46,191 bases of DNA, from contig JAQURJ010000006.1 in assembly GCA_028715705.1 (NCBI GenBank), positions 1-46,191 on the forward strand, in the 5' to 3' direction. Origin of the DNA: Phycisphaerae bacterium (lineage in GTDB: Bacteria; Planctomycetota; Phycisphaerae; Sedimentisphaerales; Anaerobacaceae). Below the pieces are notes generated by a model, which was not told where the DNA came from, searched no databases, and was given only the letters and a program-made list of their open reading frames with translations. The position numbers and the translations under genes are program-made. Of this stretch, positions 41,537 through 46,191 are shown piece by piece (position 1 is the first letter of the stretch; each line of letters starts with the position of its first letter).

Positions 41537-42319
41537 ATGCGAGCAATTAAGCTTACAGCCGTTATCGTCGCGATCGCAAGTCTTGTTCTGGTCAATGGAT
41601 GCGTACCCGAACAGGATTACAAGGACCTCAAGATCCAAAACACCACTCAGCAAAAACGCATCAATGAACTCGAAAGCCAGATACAGGCTATAAAGCTCGA
41701 GCTTGACCAGTGCCGCAGGCAGCTTGAAACCGCACAGGGACGCGGCGGTGCCGAGGCGCAAGCCATGCAGCAAAAAATCGCCGCTCTCGAAGAAGATCTC
41801 GCCAAGAAAACCGAACTTATCCGCGCCATGCAGCAGCAGCTTATCTATGGAGGCGCCCAGCTTCCGGCAGAGCTTAGCACTATGCTCGAAGAGTTCGCAG
41901 CAGGCAAGGATCTGGTCGAATATGACGCCGCAAGAGGCATCGTCAAGTTCAAAAGCGACCTGCTCTTTGAAAAAGGCAGTGCCGTAGTGGAATCTTCCGC
42001 TGCCGAAGCTGTCAGAGCGCTCGCCGGCATTCTCAACTCCGAGGAAGGCAAGAATTTTGATATCATCATAGCGGGACACACAGACGACATTCGTATAGCA
42101 AAACCCGAAACCCGCGCCCAGCACCCGACAAACTGGCATCTTTCCGCTCATCGCGCGATCAGCGTGCTTGACGTAATGGAAAGTGCCGGACTTACCCCGG
42201 AACGGATGAGCGTACGTGGTTTTGGCCAGTTCCGCCCGCTCGAGGAAAATCAGCCCAATCAGAAAGGTAACCCTGTCAACAGGCGAGTCGAGATTTATAT
42301 TGTTCCAAAAGGAGCATAA
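41537..42319 (+). CDS. OmpA-family lipoprotein with coiled coil
   Basis: About 260 residues from ATG 41537 (AGGA 6 nt upstream). An upstream ATG at 41507 adds ten residues and spoils the signal. The signal sequence ends LVLVNGC (Cys22), a lipobox with Asn at -2, so it is a probable lipoprotein. A long coiled coil follows (about 30-95: TTQQKRINELESQIQAIKLE…EEDLAKKTELIRAMQQQ). The C-terminal OmpA-like peptidoglycan-binding domain (about 130-260) has FDIIIAGHTDDIRI, NWHLSAHRAISVLDVM, SVRGFGQFRPL and NRRVEIYI. It probably tethers the envelope to peptidoglycan. A clear terminator follows the gene. Confidence 0.9.
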   Translation: MRAIKLTAVIVAIASLVLVNGCVPEQDYKDLKIQNTTQQKRINELESQIQAIKLELDQCRRQLETAQGRGGAEAQAMQQKIAALEEDLAKKTELIRAMQQQLIYGGAQLPAELSTMLEEFAAGKDLVEYDAARGIVKFKSDLLFEKGSAVVESSAAEAVRALAGILNSEEGKNFDIIIAGHTDDIRIAKPETRAQHPTNWHLSAHRAISVLDVMESAGLTPERMSVRGFGQFRPLEENQPNQKGNPVNRRVEIYIVPKGA

Positions 42320-42344
42320 AGTCCGTTTTAGTTTTGAGTTAATA

Positions 42345-42377
42345 TGCCCAGGCTAAGTTTCGCTTGGGCATTTTTTT
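42345..42377 (+). terminator. Rho-independent terminator after the OmpA-like gene
   Basis: TGCCCAGGC pairs with GCTTGGGCA (one G-T wobble) around an 8-nt loop, followed by seven T residues. Confidence 0.9.
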
Positions 42378-42390
42378 AATAGGATATTTT

Positions 42391-42852
42391 ATGGCAGAAC
42401 GCACTTTGATAATCATCAAACCGGATGGCATACAGCGGCACCTTATGGGTGAAATCATCTCTCGATTCGAACAGAAAGGCTTTAAGCTCGCAGCCGCCAA
42501 GTTCATGCAAATACCAGAAGTCGCCGCCAGAAAGCACTACGCCGTACACGAGGGAAAACCGTTCTTTGAAGGCGTCGTTAAATACCTTGCGTCTTCGCCT
42601 TCGCTGGTAATGGTATGGGAGGCCGAGGGTGTCATCGAAATGGCACGAAAAATGATGGGCGCAACATTCGGTTTCACAGCCGAACCCGGCACCATTCGAG
42701 GCGACTTTAGCTGCTCCAAAGGCTATAACTTGATCCACGGCTCGGACAGCCCGCAATCCGCTGCTTACGAAATACCTCTCTATTTTGCGGAAGACGAGAT
42801 TGCTGATTATGATTTCGCCGATTCGGCCTGGCTGTACGGCAAAAACGACTGA
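42391..42852 (+). CDS. ndk: Nucleoside-diphosphate kinase
   Basis: The 153-residue protein transfers the terminal phosphate of NTPs to NDPs through a phosphohistidine. The start MAERTLIIIKPDGIQRHLMGEII is canonical, with AGGA 6 nt upstream. A longer in-frame start at 42364 lies inside the preceding terminator and is rejected. The active-site His116 is in KGYNLIHGSDSPQSAAYEI, and the nucleotide-binding segment RKMMGATFG is present. Length matches the bacterial family. It is probably monocistronic, after the OmpA-like terminator. Confidence 0.97.
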   Translation: MAERTLIIIKPDGIQRHLMGEIISRFEQKGFKLAAAKFMQIPEVAARKHYAVHEGKPFFEGVVKYLASSPSLVMVWEAEGVIEMARKMMGATFGFTAEPGTIRGDFSCSKGYNLIHGSDSPQSAAYEIPLYFAEDEIADYDFADSAWLYGKND

Positions 42853-42900
42853 AAATTCAGCTTTCCAGCATTTAGAAACTGCGAATTTTCCTCCAAACAA

Positions 42901-42933
42901 TCCTTTGCGAATTCAGTAAAAATAAGCAAAGGA
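42901..42933 (+). promoter_or_regulatory. Hairpin that can sequester the msrB-msrA ribosome site
   Basis: TCCTTTGC (42901-42908) is fully complementary to GCAAAGGA (42926-42933). The right arm contains the AAGGA Shine-Dalgarno, 8 nt before the ATG. Pairing would hide the ribosome site. Confidence 0.5.
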
Positions 42934-42941
42934 TACAACAA

Positions 42942-43922
42942 ATGAAATATCTCAAACTTCTTTTGATTTTGCTTGTTGTTTTAGGATTAGCAGTTATTTT
43001 TTCCCCGCCGAAAAGCTCGTCGACCGAACAGAAAGGTGAAAAAATGTCCAAAAAACTCACCCAAGAAGAAGACCGCGTAATGATGCAAAAAGGAACAGAG
43101 GCCCCTTTCAGTGGGAAGTATTACAAACATTCCGAAAAAGGTGTTTACACCTGTAAAAATTGCGGTGCGCCCTTATACGAATCATCGGCAAAGTTTGAGT
43201 CCGGCACCGGCTGGCCCAGCTTTGACGAGTATATTAAGGGGTCCGTTAAAACCCAACCCGACGGCAGCAGAACAGAGATCGTTTGCGCCAAATGTGGAGC
43301 ACATCTCGGTCACGTATTCGAGGGCGAAGGCTTTACCGGCAAAAACACAAGGCACTGCGTAAATTCGGTATGTCTGAACTTTATGCCCAAGGCAAAGACC
43401 GAGCGGGCGTTTTTCGCGTCCGGCTGCTTCTGGGGAACAGAGTACTATTTAAAAAAACAGAACGGGGTTATATCGACAACAGTCGGTTACACAGGCGGCA
43501 ATGTCGAAAACCCCACATACAAACAGGTCTGTACCGGAAAAACCGGCCACGCTGAATCTGTCGAGGTCGTCTATGACCCGAACAAAGTCACTTACGAACA
43601 GTTGGTGAAACTGTTCTTTGAGACGCACGATTTTACTCAGCTCGACCGGCAAGGTCCTGATATCGGCAAGCAATATCGTTCAGCCATATTTTATCTGGAT
43701 GAGAACCAGAAAAAGACCGCTGATGCTGTGATTGATATCCTCCGCAAAAAGGGGGACGATGTGAAAACAGAACTGACCGCTGCGGGCGAATTCTGGCCCG
43801 CCGAAGACTACCATCAGGATTATTACGATAAAACCCAAAAGCAACCCTACTGCCATATCTATCGAAAGATATTCGATGTCAACGATATCAATGCCCCGCA
43901 GGAGAAAAAACAAACAGAGTAA
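42942..43922 (+). CDS. Membrane-anchored MsrB-MsrA fusion (peptide methionine sulfoxide reductase)
   Basis: The 326-residue protein repairs both R- and S-methionine sulfoxide in proteins. An N-terminal hydrophobic segment (KYLKLLLILLVVLGLAVIF) anchors or exports it, so it acts in the periplasm. The MsrB domain comes first (about 40-150), with zinc cysteines in CKNCGAPL and CAKCGAHLGHVF and catalytic Cys139 in RHCVNS. The MsrA domain follows (about 157-310), with GCFWGTEYYL (Cys162) and VGYTGG. GEFWPAEDYHQDYY completes it. The MsrB-then-MsrA order is one of the known fusion orders. A hairpin may mask its ribosome site. Confidence 0.95.
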   Translation: MKYLKLLLILLVVLGLAVIFSPPKSSSTEQKGEKMSKKLTQEEDRVMMQKGTEAPFSGKYYKHSEKGVYTCKNCGAPLYESSAKFESGTGWPSFDEYIKGSVKTQPDGSRTEIVCAKCGAHLGHVFEGEGFTGKNTRHCVNSVCLNFMPKAKTERAFFASGCFWGTEYYLKKQNGVISTTVGYTGGNVENPTYKQVCTGKTGHAESVEVVYDPNKVTYEQLVKLFFETHDFTQLDRQGPDIGKQYRSAIFYLDENQKKTADAVIDILRKKGDDVKTELTAAGEFWPAEDYHQDYYDKTQKQPYCHIYRKIFDVNDINAPQEKKQTE

Positions 43923-44071
43923 TGTCATTGCGAGGCCTGAAAGGCCGTGACAATCCCGATGCTTGTTTCTTTGTCATTTCGACCCCGTGAGTCCATTTGG
44001 ACGAATTAAGAGTTTGTCATTCCGAACGAATGTGAGGAATCTTAGATTTCTCGCTGTGCTCGAAATGACAA
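43923..44071. repeat. TGTCATT-type intergenic repeat cluster
   Basis: Contains a TGTCATTGCGAGG…TGACAATC element (43923-43955, with an internal GGCC hairpin). Next is a ~100-bp element bounded by perfect 12-bp inverted repeats TTGTCATTTCGA (43971-43982) and TCGAAATGACAA (44060-44071). It includes TGTCATTCCGAACGAATG and GAGGAATCTT. Similar strings are dispersed intergenic repeats in many environmental bacterial genomes. Confidence 0.7.
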
Positions 44072-44112
44072 TTTCACTATTTTATTTTCTCTGAGTCCTC
44101 TGTGGTTATTTT

Positions 44113-44673
44113 TTAAGCTATCAGATGTTGAGTAAGTATTTTGACGGCGATGGCGATAAGTATCAGTCCTCCGACAGCTTCAATCCCGAACTCGAAAAAC
44201 CGTCCGAAGTTTTTACCTACGTGGTAGCCAATAAAAGACAGGATAAATGTCACCACACCGATAATGACTACGGCGTAGAGAATGGAACTGGCCAGCAGCA
44301 TCGAAAAGGTAAAGCCGACAGCCAGTGCGTCGATACTTGTTGCAATGGCGAGAACCAAAAGCGTCGTGTTGGTAACGATTGCCTTGCGTTCGGTCTGTTC
44401 TATCTTAAATGACTCGTAGATCATTTTTATGCCGATGACCATAAGCAGCGTGAACGCTACCCAGTGGTCATAGCTGGCAATAAAGGTTTTGAGCCCCATG
44501 CCCAGAAAAAATCCTGCCAGCGGCATTATCGCCTGAAAAACGCCAAAAGCGAACGCCAGCCGCCACGCATCGCGCGAGACCGTCTTTTTCTGCAGAACAC
44601 CGGTCGCGACCGAAACCGCGAACGCATCCATCGCCAGACCAACAGCTATAAAAAGTATTGTTAAAAAACTCAT
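44113..44673 (-). CDS. mntP: Manganese efflux pump MntP
   Basis: The 186-residue protein has six transmembrane helices in two repeats. The signature GLAMDAFAVSVATG lies in the first half and ATSIDALAVGFTFS in the second. The acidic residues in these motifs bind the exported Mn2+. Length and layout match MntP (YebN). The upstream ~165 bp has no obvious yybP-ykoY manganese riboswitch on inspection, though a GC-rich hairpin (CCCGC…GCGGG) is present. It lies downstream of the glutamate synthase-like gene on the same strand. Confidence 0.95.
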   Translation of the reverse strand: MSFLTILFIAVGLAMDAFAVSVATGVLQKKTVSRDAWRLAFAFGVFQAIMPLAGFFLGMGLKTFIASYDHWVAFTLLMVIGIKMIYESFKIEQTERKAIVTNTTLLVLAIATSIDALAVGFTFSMLLASSILYAVVIIGVVTFILSFIGYHVGKNFGRFFEFGIEAVGGLILIAIAVKILTQHLIA

Positions 44674-44795
44674 TTTAGGAAAACCTATTCATCCCAAGAT
44701 AACAAGGCTTGTGTCTTCATCGCCTTCTATTCTTCAGACCCCGCACAAACTCCGCGGGACTGTCGTCGGATTTCAAACCAACATTGCTGCGACTC

Positions 44796-44825
44796 TTGTC
44801 ATTTCAACCGAAGGGATAAATGACA
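44796..44825. repeat. Short TGTCATT-type intergenic repeat
   Basis: TTGTCATTT (44796-44804) and AAATGACA (44818-44825) form an inverted repeat related to the cluster at 43923-44071. Confidence 0.6.
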
Positions 44826-44840
44826 GCGATTACAATTTGG

Positions 44841-46191
44841 TTATTTTCCTGCGAGGTATTCGTTAATGGCAGCGGCGGCGATGCGGCCCTGACCCATGGC
44901 AAGGATTACCGTGGCTGCGCCTAATACAATGTCACCGCCAGCGTAAACGCCGTCAAGTGATGTCTTGCATTTTTCATCGACAACGATATTGCCCCACTTG
45001 TTCAGTTCCAGCCCGGGTGTGGTCTGGCCTATCAATGGGTTCGCTCCATTACCAATAGCTATAATAACCGTATCAACGTCAATAGTAAATTCCGAGCCTT
45101 TGATGGGAACTGGTCTGCGTCTTCCGCTGGCGTCCGGTTCACCCAATTCGTATTTGAGGCATTCCAAGCCGGTGACGTGGCCATTGTCGCCGACTATGCG
45201 TTTTGGGTTCTGTAGGACGCAAAATTCAATGCCCTCTTCTTTAGCATGATGGACTTCCTCTACTCTTGCCGGCATTTCTTTTTCACTTCGCCTGTAAACA
45301 AGATAAACCTTTTCCGCACCGAGCCGGATAGCGGTTCTGGCTGAATCCATAGCGACGTTGCCGCCGCCGCAGACAGCGACTCTCTTTGATCTGGCGATGG
45401 GGGTGTCGGCTCCTTTGCCGTAATCATAAGCCTTCATCAGGTTCGCCCGCGTTAGGTATTCATTTGCGCTGTAAACGCCGACAAGACTTTCGCCTTCTAT
45501 TCCCATAAAGGACGGCAGCCCTGCTCCAACGCCGATATACACGGCATCGAAGCCATCCTCTTTCATCAATTGCTCGACTGTTCGCGTCCTGCCAACGATG
45601 AAATTACAAATCACGTTTACACCCATTTTCGTCAGGGTGTCAATTTCTTCCTGAACTATGGCCTTTGGCAGCCGGAACTCGGGAATGCCATAAACCATAA
45701 CTCCGCCGGGTTTATGGAACGCCTCGAACACGGTGACATCGTGTCCGGCGCGGCGAATGTCAGATGCGGTTACGATACCGCCGGGGCCGGAGCCGATAAC
45801 TGCGACTTTTTTGCCTGTCGGCGGTGCGACTTTTGGAACATCGCCATCCTTGACGTTATCGGATACGAACCGTTCCAGCCGACCTATGGAAACGGCCTTG
45901 TTGACATCCTTAAATTTCAGGCCGACTGTGCATTTTTCCTGACACTGCACCTCCTGCGGACATACCCTTCCGCACACGGCTGGGAGCAGCGAATTTTCTT
46001 TGATTATCGAAAGAGCTTCGTCGTTCTTACCCTCGGCGATAGCGGAAACAAAATCCTTTATCCTGATAGCGACGGGGCAGCCCTTTACGCAAGGCGCGGT
46101 TTTGCATTGCAGACACCGCATCGCCTCGAGCCGCGCCTGCAAAGGTGTATAGCCGGTAGCAACTTCGTTTACATTGCTTCGCCTTTCGGCT
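44841..46191 (-). CDS. gltA: Glutamate synthase small subunit-like NADPH oxidoreductase, 5'-truncated
   Basis: The reading frame runs off the right end of the window, so the start is missing (46142 is only an internal TTG). The visible N-terminal part reads SNVNEVATGYTPLQARLEAMRCLQC. It leads into the Fe-S cysteine clusters CLQCKTAPCVKGCPV and CGRVCPQEVQCQEKC. The FAD-binding motif GSGPGGIVTASDIRRAGH follows, then the NADPH-binding motif GGGNVAMDSARTAIRLGA. The C-terminal GGDIVLGAATVILAMGQGR is the usual flavoprotein end. The family transfers electrons from NADPH, either for glutamate synthesis or as the GltA-like subunit of NfnAB or other complexes. Which one cannot be told without the neighbours. 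Confidence 0.92.
   Translation of the reverse strand, partial: AERRSNVNEVATGYTPLQARLEAMRCLQCKTAPCVKGCPVAIRIKDFVSAIAEGKNDEALSIIKENSLLPAVCGRVCPQEVQCQEKCTVGLKFKDVNKAVSIGRLERFVSDNVKDGDVPKVAPPTGKKVAVIGSGPGGIVTASDIRRAGHDVTVFEAFHKPGGVMVYGIPEFRLPKAIVQEEIDTLTKMGVNVICNFIVGRTRTVEQLMKEDGFDAVYIGVGAGLPSFMGIEGESLVGVYSANEYLTRANLMKAYDYGKGADTPIARSKRVAVCGGGNVAMDSARTAIRLGAEKVYLVYRRSEKEMPARVEEVHHAKEEGIEFCVLQNPKRIVGDNGHVTGLECLKYELGEPDASGRRRPVPIKGSEFTIDVDTVIIAIGNGANPLIGQTTPGLELNKWGNIVVDEKCKTSLDGVYAGGDIVLGAATVILAMGQGRIAAAAINEYLAGK

Noticed and set aside
42364-42390. Longer start for ndk
   Set aside because: It falls in the stem of the preceding terminator and adds residues not seen in the family.
44674-44840. Manganese riboswitch (yybP-ykoY) upstream of mntP
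   Set aside because: The conserved internal loop sequences of that class were not found; only a GC-rich hairpin is visible.
46140-46142. TTG as the start of the glutamate synthase-like gene
   Set aside because: The frame and family-like sequence (NEVATGYTP) continue to the window edge, so the gene is cut off, not started here.

Overview
The window looks like chromosomal DNA from a Planctomycetota bacterium, most likely of the Phycisphaerae/Sedimentisphaerales type. This is inferred from the gene content: secreted proteins ending in a short single-loop dockerin-like tail, a PEP-CTERM protein, a planctomycete-style prepilin-leader protein, a DUF1570 protein, and a hemA–hemX–ahbB-like/hemC arrangement. 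No 16S rRNA or other decisive marker is present.

Layout. (1) 112-3862 is a heme block: ahbB-like, hemX-like and hemA on the minus strand, divergent from hemC on the plus strand. (2) 4178-25186 is a long minus-strand glycan-degradation block, probably one operon. It holds a prepilin-like protein, a GH67-like protein with a C-terminal propeller, large GH67/GH20-like putative glycosidases, a GH36-like alpha-galactosidase, and four URO-D-superfamily genes, one placed beside nearly every glycosidase gene. None of the four has the HemE signature. (3) Inside this block lies an exact direct tandem duplication of 5,054 bp (11336-16389 and 16390-21443), joined at 8 bp of microhomology. It creates an in-frame chimeric glycosidase and a second identical URO-D gene. 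(4) 25369-28598 encodes three small secreted proteins that reuse the lectin-like modules of the large glycosidase but end in different sorting tails (PEP-CTERM or dockerin-like). (5) 29099-35967 is a plus-strand sugar operon: LacI-type regulator, sodium:solute symporter, HAD phosphatase/mutase and a GH38 alpha-mannosidase homologue. The GH38 protein has Phe where the catalytic nucleophile Asp should be. (6) 36020-36507 is a frameshifted integrase relic next to tRNA-Gly. (7) 36831-46191 is mostly housekeeping: DUF1570 protein, dprA, cupin, two membrane proteins, tRNA-Leu, OmpA-like lipoprotein, ndk, msrB-msrA fusion, mntP and a 5'-truncated glutamate synthase small subunit-like gene. Small TGTCATT-type intergenic repeats lie among the last of these.

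How it may work together (inference): extracellular, lectin-carrying GH67/GH20-like enzymes and the GH36 enzyme open a uronate- or galactose-containing glycan. The symporter imports products, and the HAD and GH38-like proteins act inside, under LacI-type control. The URO-D paralogues are the main unexplained part. They could be methyltransferases or other URO-D-fold enzymes acting on modified (for example O-methylated) sugars, but nothing in the sequence proves that.
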